Part shown: piece after piece, positions 47,599 through 57,341 of the stretch | Layout of the letters: each line of letters starts with the position of its first letter | Position numbering within the stretch: position 1 is the stretch's first letter | NCBI GenBank assembly: GCA_937864265.1 | Contig: CALMIR010000093.1 | Span: 1-64,000, forward strand | Source: an uncultured Saprospirales bacterium | Lineage (GTDB): Bacteria > Bacteroidota > Bacteroidia > Chitinophagales > Saprospiraceae | Direction of reading: 5' to 3' | Length of the DNA stretch: 64,000 bases | The notes under the pieces: generated by a model | What the model was told of the DNA's origin: nothing | The model's input: only the letters and a program-made list of their open reading frames with translations | The model's database searches: none | Made by a program: the position numbers and the translations under genes

Positions 47599-49188
47599 CT
47601 AAAAATCGGCCAGTAAGCCCCCCGCGATGCAAGCCCCTTCCCCTACCCCCAGGTACTGGTATGCCGCCTGTAAAAGCAACTCGTGATAAATCTGATAATT
47701 ATCCCTGGTCATCGGTATCCACTCTTTGACCATAGGTGGATTGCCTTCCAATACTTCTCCATTGGGGCGAATAGTTTGTCCGATACTCCAGCTAAAAGTG
47801 GCTATCTCATTATTCGTGCCGGGATAGGTGATGGCTTCTTCCCATTGCCAGGTGTTGCTGAATCCCCCGGTGGGCATGCCCACGGAATATCCCATATGAT
47901 TATCAATAACCATAGCCGCCAATTGATCTACCTGTGAACCTGTTTTGGGGCCAAAAAAAGCGACCAGTTTCCCGGTAAAATGCCTGGGAGCAGGTGAAAG
48001 ATAACCATCTTGAGTGGGGTATCTGAGCTTGAAAGGTGCACTATTGGAGTAGTCGCGCCCCTGCCGGATGGCAGACCTGACCTCTGTACTTAGCCAGTCA
48101 AGCAAACGTTTTCCATCGTCTTCAAAAGGGTTGGTTTTTGCTGCTCGTTGAGTGGATTTTTTATAAAATTCACGCTCTTTGTCAACAAAAGCTTCTGTTA
48201 TTGGGCTGATTTTAAGGTTTCCAAAGGTTACTTTGAATGACTTATCGCTCAAATGGCGCAGCAAGTACCCTGCATTTTCACCGCCACTGCTGTTGCTGGC
48301 ATCTAAAATGATGTGGCTATCCAACCATGCTTCCGCTGCTGCTTTTTCCATAAAGGCATCCAATTCTGAAGGCATATCGGCTTCAAAATCCAGCCATTCC
48401 AGCAGCAGTATTTTTTCGCCCGGACAAGGGCGGTAACAACGAAAGTTATTGCCGGTAAAAAGCAAGTCCATAGCCTTGTAGGGATGTTGATTGCGCCATC
48501 TGATATGGCGTCCTTCCACATAATTAAGTTGGATGTTGCTTTGTCCTCCTTGCTTGTTTTCAAAAGTAAAACGGACTATTTTGTTCTCCAGAAAGGGCAT
48601 TAAAATCGGATCATTCCAAGTTAATTTTTGCGCCAGTTTGGCATAAAAAAAAGCTTCCGTAGAATACGGTACAAACAGCTTGGCTTTTTCTATAAAAGCG
48701 CCAATTGGAATGTCGTTGATGGCGCTAAGCTGGCTACCCGGCTGAAGGGTTTCCAAACCAGCAAAAGCTTTGTAATTGGCTGCTAATTCCGATACAATCA
48801 AAAACGGTTGATGCGGATCGCTGAAGTCCACCTCAAATCGCAAGGGCAAATACAGCTTGGAGGAAGGTTCTGCCTGTTTCAGGCCCTGCACCTTCAGATG
48901 GGCATCTTTGCGGCAATTGCTGAGTTGTAGCATGCTTTGTAACAACTCATCCAGGCTGCGCGATTGGATAAAATCGGTTTTGAGTTGCAGCATATCTTGC
49001 TCCAAACTGATGCCCAGCCTTTGATACTTGATTGGAGAAAGCGCCTCTCGCTGTAAAATGGATTGATAAAGGTAGTTAAAAAGAGCGGCATTGTCTTTTG
49101 AATTGATTGCTACCTCCTTTTGTACCTGATTACATGCATAAAGCAGGCTTGCGACCATACACAAGACCGCCCAAGTAAAGGGTTTCAT
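47599..49188 (-). CDS. S41-peptidase-like lipoprotein
   Basis: A 529-residue lipoprotein (lipobox SLLYAC, C19). The C-terminal half resembles S41 (C-terminal processing/tricorn-type) peptidases: HIILDASNSSGGENAGYL near residue 290, then KLVAFFGPKTGSQVDQLAAMVIDN near residue 405, where the serine of GSQVD aligns with the usual nucleophile position. A PDZ-like segment (about residues 135-190, LQPGSQLSAINDIPI) precedes it. Activity is uncertain because the lysine partner could not be pinned. It converges on the LOG gene (17 nt between stops) and lies 343 nt from the DUF5689 gene. Confidence 0.75.
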   Translation of the reverse strand: MKPFTWAVLCMVASLLYACNQVQKEVAINSKDNAALFNYLYQSILQREALSPIKYQRLGISLEQDMLQLKTDFIQSRSLDELLQSMLQLSNCRKDAHLKVQGLKQAEPSSKLYLPLRFEVDFSDPHQPFLIVSELAANYKAFAGLETLQPGSQLSAINDIPIGAFIEKAKLFVPYSTEAFFYAKLAQKLTWNDPILMPFLENKIVRFTFENKQGGQSNIQLNYVEGRHIRWRNQHPYKAMDLLFTGNNFRCYRPCPGEKILLLEWLDFEADMPSELDAFMEKAAAEAWLDSHIILDASNSSGGENAGYLLRHLSDKSFKVTFGNLKISPITEAFVDKEREFYKKSTQRAAKTNPFEDDGKRLLDWLSTEVRSAIRQGRDYSNSAPFKLRYPTQDGYLSPAPRHFTGKLVAFFGPKTGSQVDQLAAMVIDNHMGYSVGMPTGGFSNTWQWEEAITYPGTNNEIATFSWSIGQTIRPNGEVLEGNPPMVKEWIPMTRDNYQIYHELLLQAAYQYLGVGEGACIAGGLLADF

Positions 49189-49531
49189 AACTGTGCCTAT
49201 TTGTAAACGGCAACCACCTTTTCTTGCTGTGTCTTAATGGCAAAACAAGCCCTCAAGCACAGCAAAAGCGTTGCTCAATGTCTGCAAAAACGATGTTAGT
49301 GTAAAAGGAATGGGAAGTAGTAATAAAACAGTGTTAGGAGTATGAATTGTATCGTCAAAATTAAGAAAGCCGCTGCGATTTTCCTATTAAAAAAAATAAT
49401 ATTATAAAAAATTCACAACTAGTTTACAAGCATTCATGTAGCTTGCCATTCAGTTACTCCCATGAAATGCGAAGAGCGGTACTATTAAGCACCGCTCCTC
49501 GCTGTTTATCGAATCTATTTTGCTCGACAGC
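49189..49531. other. 343-nt intergenic region
   Basis: Between the DUF5689 gene end and the S41-like gene start, both on the minus strand. It holds the hairpin at 49469-49502 and an AT-rich stretch around 49380-49420 that could contain the S41-gene promoter, though no TAnnTTTG box was found. No ORF or RNA gene is supported. Confidence 0.5.
49469..49502 (-). terminator. hairpin after the DUF5689 gene
   Basis: GCGAAGAGCGGT (49469-49480) pairs with ACCGCTCCTCGC (49491-49502) with one mismatch and a 10-nt loop, 29 nt downstream of the DUF5689 stop on the minus strand. Confidence 0.6.
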
Positions 49532-51559
49532 CTATTGCTCAATATCGCCCAGGTTGCGAATATTTACCTGTACTTCATTAAATTCAGAGACAATTGCAGT
49601 CACAGAAACAGGCCCTGTAGGCACGTTTGAGCTGGCAAATGAAGCCTGGGTACGGGTGAAGATAACGATTTCTCCTGTGCCATCGCTCAAGGTTTTTGAC
49701 CCAGAGAAAGTACCTGCATCTGAAAAAGTCGCATCAATGATCGTCACCAGGGTCGATTCCCAAGCCTCGTCATTGGCCTTGATTTCCGCAATGGTTGCCT
49801 GACGCGGGTTGGGCAAAGTACCAAGGCCAAAGCTCAGCCCACTGGTATTGGGCACGTTGTTCACTTGCAGCAGGCCATTGAATTCAGACAATTCTTCTCC
49901 AGATACATTGACCTCTATTTCTTCCCCCATGGCAAAACTGTGCGCCGCATCAAAGCGAACCACGATTCCGCCGGTTGCATCCTGTATCACCAGGTTTCTC
50001 TCGTGCCAGTTGGCGTTGTCTTTATCAGAAATCACGACGCCGCGAATGAAGCGATCGACCGGGCCGCTTACACTACCCGATTCGAACAACTGCCGCAATT
50101 CCATGATGCTGATTTGGGTGGGGTCGCCACCGCTATTGCCACCACCACCTACATCCGATAGGTTTCTGATGATTACCTGTGGGTCGTTAAACTGGGATAC
50201 GATAGCTACCATATCCACCGCACCGGAGGGCAAAGCCTCATCGGCAAACGTAGCGCTGAATTGGGTAAACATATCGATAGAGCCAGTGCCATCATTAACG
50301 GTAGTGGCCCCGGCAAACGTAGTGCTACCCGTAATGGTTGCACCGGTGATTTTAACCAGGGTGGACTCCCAGTTTTCCAGATTGGCTAATATCTCTGCCA
50401 CAGTAGCTTCTCGTGGTGTAGGCAATACGCCACTACCCAGTGGCACAGCAAAGTTGAGCCCAACACCATTTACCTGTATCAAGCCATTGAATTCTGACAA
50501 TTCCTGGCCGCTCACGATCACTTCTATTTCTTGCCCCAAAGCAAACGCATGGCTGCTTTGGAAACGCACGACGATACCCGCCGTTTCATCCTGCAAAAAC
50601 AGGTTTTGGCCATTCAAGTTGGCGGTGGTATAGTCAGAAATGACGACACCTTTTATTTTTTTGTTGTCCGGTGCAGTACTTGCGCCGTTGACAAACAATT
50701 CGCGCAAACTGCTGATGCTGATTTGCTCTTCGGCACCTGTAGGACCGCAGTTTTGTTCTGTACAGCGAGCTTCTGTCAGTTGAACGTCTTCCAATTCGCG
50801 GATGTAAAACTGTTTGGTATCGCCAAAGACGCTATAAATCCCCGTAACACTACCGTTGCCTTGCGGAATCAGGTCGGCTGCAAAATCGGCAAAACCGCTG
50901 CTGCGCAAAACGATGGTATTGCCGTCACAGTCCGTCAAAGTACGGTTCAAGGTAGTGCGTCCAATCGGATCAGAAAAGGGCAAATTTACTTCTTCGCATA
51001 GAAACTCCACATTTTCCAGTCGAACCAAAGTAGAGATATCATCTGCCCTCAACTCATTGATGGTTTTGACTTTAGGTTCGGGCTCGCCTACAATTTGCCC
51101 GCGTGCGATGCGGGTATTGTAATCAATGATATCGCCCAATTGCGACCCGCCATCTTCGGTGTAGATGTAGCCCCCCAATTGGATAATGCCGTTGTATTCC
51201 CCCAAAACCAAGCCTTTACAGTCAATGTACAACTCCCGGCCAATGGGGAAAAAGTTGTAGGCATCGGTTAGGTTGATCAGGATCTCGATGCCTGCCGTTT
51301 CATCCTGAAAAATAAAATTGCGGTAAAAATTACCGGAGCGGTCGTCGGCAACAACAATACCTTTTACCACCAAATCTTCCTCAATGACCGTCAATTGACC
51401 GGGCAGATAGATATTTTTCAAATCGGCGATGGTCGCATTGGCAGTGATATTGGGATCGATACCTTCTACTGGTGGCTCGTCGAATTCCAAATCAACGCAA
51501 GAAGTAACTACAAAGGAAAGCCCTAAGAGGCAAAGGGATAATTTTGAAAACCATTTCAT
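49532..51559 (-). CDS. DUF5689-type lipoprotein with three OB-like repeats
   Basis: A 675-residue lipoprotein (lipobox VVTSC, C21). It contains a first module (about residues 40-265) opening TIADLKNIY, then two closely similar modules (about 280-470 and 480-675) opening ISSLRELF and IMELRQLF. Each module has the pattern KGVVISD...QNLFLQDETAGIVVRF...LGQEIEVIVSGQELSEFNGLIQV, an OB-fold-like domain called DUF5689. It lies 75 nt downstream of a TonB-dependent receptor gene on the same strand, so it may be its surface-exposed accessory, binding a ligand for uptake. The function is not known. Confidence 0.85.
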   Translation of the reverse strand: MKWFSKLSLCLLGLSFVVTSCVDLEFDEPPVEGIDPNITANATIADLKNIYLPGQLTVIEEDLVVKGIVVADDRSGNFYRNFIFQDETAGIEILINLTDAYNFFPIGRELYIDCKGLVLGEYNGIIQLGGYIYTEDGGSQLGDIIDYNTRIARGQIVGEPEPKVKTINELRADDISTLVRLENVEFLCEEVNLPFSDPIGRTTLNRTLTDCDGNTIVLRSSGFADFAADLIPQGNGSVTGIYSVFGDTKQFYIRELEDVQLTEARCTEQNCGPTGAEEQISISSLRELFVNGASTAPDNKKIKGVVISDYTTANLNGQNLFLQDETAGIVVRFQSSHAFALGQEIEVIVSGQELSEFNGLIQVNGVGLNFAVPLGSGVLPTPREATVAEILANLENWESTLVKITGATITGSTTFAGATTVNDGTGSIDMFTQFSATFADEALPSGAVDMVAIVSQFNDPQVIIRNLSDVGGGGNSGGDPTQISIMELRQLFESGSVSGPVDRFIRGVVISDKDNANWHERNLVIQDATGGIVVRFDAAHSFAMGEEIEVNVSGEELSEFNGLLQVNNVPNTSGLSFGLGTLPNPRQATIAEIKANDEAWESTLVTIIDATFSDAGTFSGSKTLSDGTGEIVIFTRTQASFASSNVPTGPVSVTAIVSEFNEVQVNIRNLGDIEQ

Positions 51560-51634
51560 TGGTCAGCTATTTTTTTTGTTGTGAGATCACCCAGGCCTTT
51601 AACTCTTAAAAGCCCGATTAATCTATTTTGAAAA

Positions 51635-54442
51635 TTATAAACTCAAACTCAAATTGACGAAATAATTGCGTCCGTAGTTGTAAAAATAACGGGAAGGATA
51701 GGCATCTACATCTCTTTCCCGCACATCGAAGCGCAATTGTTCGTACCCGCCCGTGATAAAATCCTGATTGTCGAGCAAATTACTAATGCCAATATTGATG
51801 ACCATAAACAGGTCGCCAAATTTGAAGGATTTACCCAGCGATAAATCTACGGTAAGGGCAGCATCCAATTTTTCCTGCTCAATAATCTCAGTAAAAGTAT
51901 CCGACGTTGGATCCAGGTTGATCACCGCATCGATACTGCGGCGAATCGGGCTAAAATCCACGTACATGCCGTCAAAGTAGTTGACATTGAGGTAAGCAAA
52001 CCAGAACCCTTTGGGCCGATATTGCAAACCGAAGGTATAGGCTTCCTGCGGGCTATCGTCCACGTAGAAATTTTCGCTATAAACGGTGAACTCGCTGATG
52101 CTGCTGCTCAGATCGGCCTCGTTGTCCAGAAAGGTTTCGGCTTTCATCCTCGAATTAAAAATATACTGGCCTATAGCAGCCACTGCATTCACGCTCAAGC
52201 TGGAAGTCAATTTGGTTTCAATAGCCAATTCCGTGCCGATATGCCGTTTATCAATACCACTGAGTACCAAATTGCCAAAAGCCCGTTCAAAATCATTGTA
52301 AAAACGAACAACACGCAACTGGTCTTGAAATTGTACCCAATAAACACTGGCCCGTGCTTTTACATTGGGAGATCGCAGCAAATAACCAGCTTCTGCGCTG
52401 GAAATGGTCTCGCTCATCAGGTTGGGCACCAATTGATCTCTCGTATTGGGCGACACGTAAGCGTTGCGGACAAAAGGCGCACGGGTAGAATGCAAGCCGT
52501 TGGCAAACAGGTAATTCCGTCCGTCTATTTTAAACGTAAGGCCTCCTTTCAGGCCGTAATTGAAATAGTTTTGCTTTTCCGATTCGCCGAATGAGTTGTT
52601 GGGGAATTTGCCGTTTTTGTAGTAACCCGTTCTCCAAAATTGGCTGCTGGAAGCACTAGCGCCGACAAAGAAGTCGAATTTGCGCAAGTTAAAAACCAAT
52701 TGTGCCCACAAGTTGGACTTTCGGATGTCTATATCGTGGTGGTAGCCAAACACATCGCCTTCGCGAATAATCTGACTGGGATTGTTCAAATCCAGTTGTT
52801 GGGCATCCAGATTTCCAACAGAATCGCGTACGGCGAATTTATCCACATTGACGTAGTAATCGCCGCCCAATAAATCTTCCAGTACTTTAAAATACTCTAC
52901 CGTATGCGCCTGATAAGAAAATCCAGCATCAATGGACACTTGGTCGCTCAGAATTTTTTCAAGAATCGTATTGAAATTCAGTTCCTTGCTGTCAAAGCGA
53001 CGGTCTTCGATGATGTATTGCGACCATTTGCCAGCCACTTCCTGGCCATCCAGCAAGTAATCGAACTTTTCCCCCAACTGGCTATTGCGATTGACTTCAT
53101 ACAAATCAGCCCAGTTGATCTGCCGATTGGCTTCATCGGCTCTGAGATAGGCATCTTGTATAGCGGCAGCTTCTTCGCTTTGTGAAGCTAAAAAGCTGGG
53201 CAAATAGCGGTAATAATCGGGGCGCGGGTCGGGTGCGTCAAACCAATCGAGCGATGTGCCCCCGTTTCTGCCAAACTGATAAGACAAAGCAGTCATCAGG
53301 TTGGTTTTCTTGTCCATTTTCCAGTCATGCCGCAAAATGAACATGGGCTGGTGGGCATTATTCACCCGAGAATTGCGTTTCTCGCCTTCCTGGTATCCCC
53401 AGTAGGGATTGTAGTAATTCGTTCCTGCAATGTCATTCATTTCCGCAGTACCTGGGCCTGAGCGCCCGCGTTGGGTAGGCGATCCGAAAACCGTGAGATT
53501 CAGCTTTTGCTTGTCGCCCAATTTGCGGTCAATAGAAGCGAAATAAGACCAGGAATCGTAAAAAGTACCGGGCACATAACCCTCATCCGCCCAGCGATGA
53601 GAACCGGAAAATGAAAAAGCCCAGCCGCTGTTCAACATCCCCGTAGAATGGGTCAGCATCGTGCGGTAGCGAAAGCTGCGGTTGGAAGCTGACAAGGTAA
53701 GCCGGGTTTGTTTTCTTTGCGTAGCAGCACGGGTATCCAGTATGGTAGCGCCGCCAATGCCGCCAAAAGAAAAGGGGATTACACCCAGGCCGATTTCATT
53801 TTCCCGGTTGCGGAACACATCGTTCAAGCCGCCCCAAGCGCTCCAGAATATCTGGCCGTTTTCCAACTCGTTGAGCGGGGCGCCATTGATATAAATCAGG
53901 TTGTTCTCGGAGTCAAGCCCCCTGATCCGAAAGCGGGAAGCGCCAAACGTAAAGGCCGCTGTAGAGACAAAGATATCGTTGGAAGCCGATAAAACGCCGG
54001 AAATATTCTGGTTGTCGTTTTCCTGATCCAAGTCTTCGTCCGATAGGTTGATAACCGGAATAAAATCCTCTTTGGTTAAAATGTCCGACTTTTGCTGTAG
54101 GGGCGCCAAACTCACTGGCTGTAAAGGCAAAATTTGCTTTCCGTTTTCCTCCTGAATGCTTCGTTCGTTGATTTCCACACTAATGGTTTGAAGCACATGG
54201 CCATCGGCCTGGAAAGAAATGTCAATAGATCCTGGTGGTACGTCGTAGAACACAAAATTTCCGTCTTCATTGGTAATGGTTTGCTGGCCGCCGGGTTGCA
54301 GGGTGACCAGCACATCTTTAAGGGGTAGCAAAGTTTCCCCATCGCCGACGTTGCCTCGGACTTCAACAGACTGCGCCGAAAGCGTTAGCCCGAAAATCCC
54401 CAGGCAAACTGCCGTGAGAAAAGTGGTTTTAAATGACATCAT
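51635..54442 (-). CDS. TonB-dependent receptor (SusC-like architecture)
   Basis: A 935-residue outer-membrane receptor. The signal peptide covers 1-23. A carboxypeptidase-regulatory-like domain (about 26-110, VRGNVGDGETLLPLKDVLVTL) is followed by a plug with FRIRGLDSENNLIYINGAPLN near residue 172 and then a 22-strand barrel ending in an aromatic/aliphatic strand. It should import a large ligand using TonB energy. The neighbouring DUF5689 lipoprotein takes the place normally held by a SusD-like protein. A TAATTTTG promoter box lies upstream at 54475-54482. The ligand is unknown. Confidence 0.9.
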   Translation of the reverse strand: MMSFKTTFLTAVCLGIFGLTLSAQSVEVRGNVGDGETLLPLKDVLVTLQPGGQQTITNEDGNFVFYDVPPGSIDISFQADGHVLQTISVEINERSIQEENGKQILPLQPVSLAPLQQKSDILTKEDFIPVINLSDEDLDQENDNQNISGVLSASNDIFVSTAAFTFGASRFRIRGLDSENNLIYINGAPLNELENGQIFWSAWGGLNDVFRNRENEIGLGVIPFSFGGIGGATILDTRAATQRKQTRLTLSASNRSFRYRTMLTHSTGMLNSGWAFSFSGSHRWADEGYVPGTFYDSWSYFASIDRKLGDKQKLNLTVFGSPTQRGRSGPGTAEMNDIAGTNYYNPYWGYQEGEKRNSRVNNAHQPMFILRHDWKMDKKTNLMTALSYQFGRNGGTSLDWFDAPDPRPDYYRYLPSFLASQSEEAAAIQDAYLRADEANRQINWADLYEVNRNSQLGEKFDYLLDGQEVAGKWSQYIIEDRRFDSKELNFNTILEKILSDQVSIDAGFSYQAHTVEYFKVLEDLLGGDYYVNVDKFAVRDSVGNLDAQQLDLNNPSQIIREGDVFGYHHDIDIRKSNLWAQLVFNLRKFDFFVGASASSSQFWRTGYYKNGKFPNNSFGESEKQNYFNYGLKGGLTFKIDGRNYLFANGLHSTRAPFVRNAYVSPNTRDQLVPNLMSETISSAEAGYLLRSPNVKARASVYWVQFQDQLRVVRFYNDFERAFGNLVLSGIDKRHIGTELAIETKLTSSLSVNAVAAIGQYIFNSRMKAETFLDNEADLSSSISEFTVYSENFYVDDSPQEAYTFGLQYRPKGFWFAYLNVNYFDGMYVDFSPIRRSIDAVINLDPTSDTFTEIIEQEKLDAALTVDLSLGKSFKFGDLFMVINIGISNLLDNQDFITGGYEQLRFDVRERDVDAYPSRYFYNYGRNYFVNLSLSL

Positions 54443-54474
54443 CTACTTTTAGATTGAAAAATTTTTAGCGCGCC

Positions 54475-54482
54475 AAAATTAG
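54475..54482 (-). promoter_or_regulatory. promoter -7 box for the TonB-dependent receptor (TAATTTTG)
   Basis: Minus-strand TAATTTTG, an exact TAnnTTTG match, 32 nt before the receptor ATG. Confidence 0.5.
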
Positions 54483-54743
54483 GGCTTTGTTTGCATAGAA
54501 GTGAAAACTGTAAGTTAATTTTTCAACTTAATCCAGCCTGCATTTTGAATACAGGTGATCAGCCAAGTGCACTGCCCCCTATAACCAAGGGCAAAGCATA
54601 TAATCCTTAGCCACAGCACAACAATTCAAAAAATAGCACCGTTTTGCTACTGTTTACGTCGTAAAACGGGAAAAAGGCTTTTACCCCCCTCCCGGCTCGG
54701 CTCAAAATTTTGGGCTTCCCTTCAAAAGTGTAAACAAAAATGG

Positions 54744-54751
54744 TATATTTG
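54744..54751 (+). promoter_or_regulatory. promoter -7 box for the PorE-like gene (TATATTTG)
   Basis: An exact TAnnTTTG match 34 nt before the ATG at 54786. Confidence 0.55.
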
Positions 54752-54785
54752 TTTAATTAATACACAAAGTAGGAAAACGGAACAC

Positions 54786-57212
54786 ATGAAATTAATGTTC
54801 AAACTTTGGATTGCAGTTATGGCAATGGCTATCAGCCTGCCTGCTTTTGCTCAAATTAAAAAAGCCAACAAGGATTACGAGTTGGGCGCTTACAATCTGG
54901 CAGTGCGTTCTTACTTGGAATTGCTGGAAAAACGCCCAGCCAATTACGAGGCAATGGTCAACTTGGCCGATGCCTACCGCCACCTCAACCAAATGGACGA
55001 TGCCCGAAGCTGGTACGAAAAGGTCATCAAAGAAAGCAAACTGGCCAGCGATCATATATTCAATTACGCCCAGGTATTGATGGCATTGGGAGAATACGGC
55101 AAGGCCAGGGAATGGTTCATCGCCTATTCGCGCGCAGATAAAGCCAATGCGGCCAAAGGCAATCACTATGCACAAAGTTGTACTTTTGCCCAAAACCAGA
55201 TCGGCCAATCTTCTCCTTATCTGGTGAGCAATGAATTTATCAATACCACGGCCTCTGACTTTGGCCCAGCTTTTTTTGGCGATCAGGTCGCCTTTGCTTC
55301 TGCCAGAACGGATATTGTCAACCCCAGCGCTGGCTGGACAGGCAAGGCCAATAACCAACTGTTCATGGCGCGTATTGGCTCAAACGGCTTTTTAGATGCA
55401 CCGGTACTGATTCAAAGTCGGGTGCGTACCGATTTTGTCAATATTGGACCAGTAGCATTTACTACTGACGGCAAATGGGTCGCTTATACCAAAAACAATT
55501 TCGTGGATGGCACCCGCCATATCCCAACCGAAAGTTTGGAACTGAGCCTCTCGATTTCTCAGATCAACCCAAATGGTGAATGGGTGGAAGACAAAGCTTT
55601 TCCCTACAACGGCGGCTTCGATACAGGCTACCCTTGTTTTGCACCAGATGGCAATGCCTTGTACTTCGCTTCGGATCGCCCAGACGGCTTTGGCGGCTTT
55701 GATATTTATGTATCGTATAAAATGGGTAATACCTGGAGTGCTCCCGAAAACATGGGCCCGGTGGTCAATTCTCCTGGCAATGAGGTATCTCCTTATTTCG
55801 ATGGCGCCAACCTCTATTTTTCTTCCGATTGGCACCAAGGCATGGGAGGGTATGATATTTTCCGGGCAGAGCAGGCCAATGGGCGCTGGGCCAGGGTTTT
55901 TCACCTAGGCAATGTGATCAATTCCTCTTACGACGATTACGGTTTTGCTTACGATACTTTCCGCAATATTGGTTATATGGTTTCCAATCGGCCAGGCGGT
56001 CGAGGCAATGAGGATATTTACAAGGTTTTCAAATCCGCAGATAATATCGTACTGAATGTGCGCAATGCTTCTGACGGAACCCCCATTCCCGGCGCTACGG
56101 TGGACTTTACCAATTGCGGTGAAGGCTTTTTCAAGACGGACAGCAAGGGCATGTACAGCTTCCAAGCGGTAGAAGGCTTGAGCTGTGACATTACTGTTCG
56201 AGCCGACGGTTATCGCGATGCGGTTTTTTCTATCTCAACGGCTGGCGTTCGCCAAAACCGGGAATACGATGTGCTATTGAGCAAGCGAGGCGAAGAGTAT
56301 GTGGGTAAAATTCTGAATTATGCTTCTCGTTTGCCTGTGGCGGGTGTTACGGTAACAGCCACCAATTTAGGTACAAGAAGCGCCGTACAAGCGCAGTCGG
56401 ACGTGAATGGCGATTATGCCCTGGCTTTGAGTACGAATTCTTCTTATATCCTCCACTATTCCAGACCAGGCTTCCGGGAGTTTGACCGGAATATCCAGAC
56501 CAAAGATGGTACGGATCGAACCATCCTCGGGGTCATCTCGATGTTGCCCGTTGGTGGTGCGGAAGGCAACTTTGACAACATCTCCAACATAGACAATACA
56601 ACATCCAGTACGGTGGTTGATCCAAACGCTTCTTCCTCATCTGGAAGTGAAAGTGCTTTGTTGCCGAGTGGCTACGCGGTACAGGTGGCTGCACTCAGCC
56701 AGCCTGGGCTGGAAAATTTCAACAGCTTAAGTTCATTAGGGCAAGTCTATTCCAAATACGAAGGAGGCAAGTACAAAATCAGGGTTGGGGTTTACCAAAC
56801 CAAAGACGAGGCCAACCGGGTGCTCAGTTCGGTTAAATCAAAAGGGTACGCTGGTGCTTTCATCGTCGCAGAAGCAGGCACGGGCGGCGTAACGGTCAAA
56901 GGGAGCAATAGCTCGACCGCTACTACTAATACAACAACTAGTGTGACCAACCCGACTTCTTCTTCCAACAGTGGCCGCTACAAGGTGCAGTTGGCTGCCT
57001 ATAAAGACCCACGCTGGTTTAATCCTACCAGCATCCAGGGATTAGGCACCATCGAAGACCGCTATCGGGATGGCTTTACCGTGAAATACTTAGGCTCTTA
57101 TCAGGATATAGAACAGGCTAAAACGGTGTGGCAAAAGGTGAAAGCGGCTGGCTTTTCTACGGCGTTTGTGGTGGTGGATAACAATGGGGAGTTGACTAAG
57201 GTGTATCCATAA
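54786..57212 (+). CDS. PorE-like protein: TPR, PD40 propeller, CRD domains and two C-terminal SPOR domains
   Basis: An 808-residue secreted protein. The signal peptide covers 1-22, and TPR helices about 25-130. A PD40/WD40-like propeller follows (about 150-400, blades such as PCFAPDGNALYFASDRPDGFGGFDIYVS). Two carboxypeptidase-regulatory-like domains sit at about 415-580, then a Ser/Thr-rich linker, and SPOR domains at about 630-700 and 735-805, which bind denuded peptidoglycan. The TPR-propeller-CRD order is that of T9SS PorE, whose C-terminus is an OmpA-like peptidoglycan-binding domain. Here two SPOR domains take that place. It is therefore probably a periplasmic or outer-membrane component anchoring a secretion or motility complex to the wall. 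Confidence 0.85.
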   Translation: MKLMFKLWIAVMAMAISLPAFAQIKKANKDYELGAYNLAVRSYLELLEKRPANYEAMVNLADAYRHLNQMDDARSWYEKVIKESKLASDHIFNYAQVLMALGEYGKAREWFIAYSRADKANAAKGNHYAQSCTFAQNQIGQSSPYLVSNEFINTTASDFGPAFFGDQVAFASARTDIVNPSAGWTGKANNQLFMARIGSNGFLDAPVLIQSRVRTDFVNIGPVAFTTDGKWVAYTKNNFVDGTRHIPTESLELSLSISQINPNGEWVEDKAFPYNGGFDTGYPCFAPDGNALYFASDRPDGFGGFDIYVSYKMGNTWSAPENMGPVVNSPGNEVSPYFDGANLYFSSDWHQGMGGYDIFRAEQANGRWARVFHLGNVINSSYDDYGFAYDTFRNIGYMVSNRPGGRGNEDIYKVFKSADNIVLNVRNASDGTPIPGATVDFTNCGEGFFKTDSKGMYSFQAVEGLSCDITVRADGYRDAVFSISTAGVRQNREYDVLLSKRGEEYVGKILNYASRLPVAGVTVTATNLGTRSAVQAQSDVNGDYALALSTNSSYILHYSRPGFREFDRNIQTKDGTDRTILGVISMLPVGGAEGNFDNISNIDNTTSSTVVDPNASSSSGSESALLPSGYAVQVAALSQPGLENFNSLSSLGQVYSKYEGGKYKIRVGVYQTKDEANRVLSSVKSKGYAGAFIVAEAGTGGVTVKGSNSSTATTNTTTSVTNPTSSSNSGRYKVQLAAYKDPRWFNPTSIQGLGTIEDRYRDGFTVKYLGSYQDIEQAKTVWQKVKAAGFSTAFVVVDNNGELTKVYP

Positions 57213-57216
57213 GTTG

Positions 57217-57290
57217 GGTGAGGGTGAGAGGTGAGAGGTGAGAGGTGAGGGTGAGGGTGAGAGGTGAGGGTGAGAGGTGAGGGTGAGAGT
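57217..57290 (+). repeat. minisatellite of GTGAGAG/GTGAGG units
   Basis: About eleven tandem units alternating between 7-bp GTGAGAG and 6-bp GTGAGG, starting 5 nt after the PorE-like stop. The plus strand is G-rich with several GGG runs and could form a weak G-quadruplex in DNA or RNA. It ends in a perfect hairpin at 57297-57330. Confidence 0.8.
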
Positions 57291-57296
57291 GAGTGG

Positions 57297-57330
57297 GTGT
57301 GAGCATGGCTAGGATTAGCCATGCTCACAC
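57297..57330. terminator. strong hairpin after the minisatellite
   Basis: A perfect 15-bp stem (GTGTGAGCATGGCTA with its complement) around a 4-nt GGAT loop, 85 nt after the PorE-like stop, in the gap between convergent genes. Confidence 0.65.
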
Positions 57331-57341
57331 CTCAAATATTC

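Larger units (their letters stand above)
54443..54785. other. 343-nt intergenic region between divergent genes
   Basis: Between the TonB-dependent receptor (minus) and the PorE-like gene (plus). It holds their divergent -7 boxes at 54475-54482 and 54744-54751. A GC-rich stretch lies at about 54671-54705. No repeat, RNA gene or ORF is supported in the rest. Confidence 0.5.

Noticed and set aside
57217..57290. Tandem GTGAGAG units as a possible CRISPR array
   Set aside because: The units are 6-7 bp with no spacers and no cas genes nearby; it is a minisatellite.
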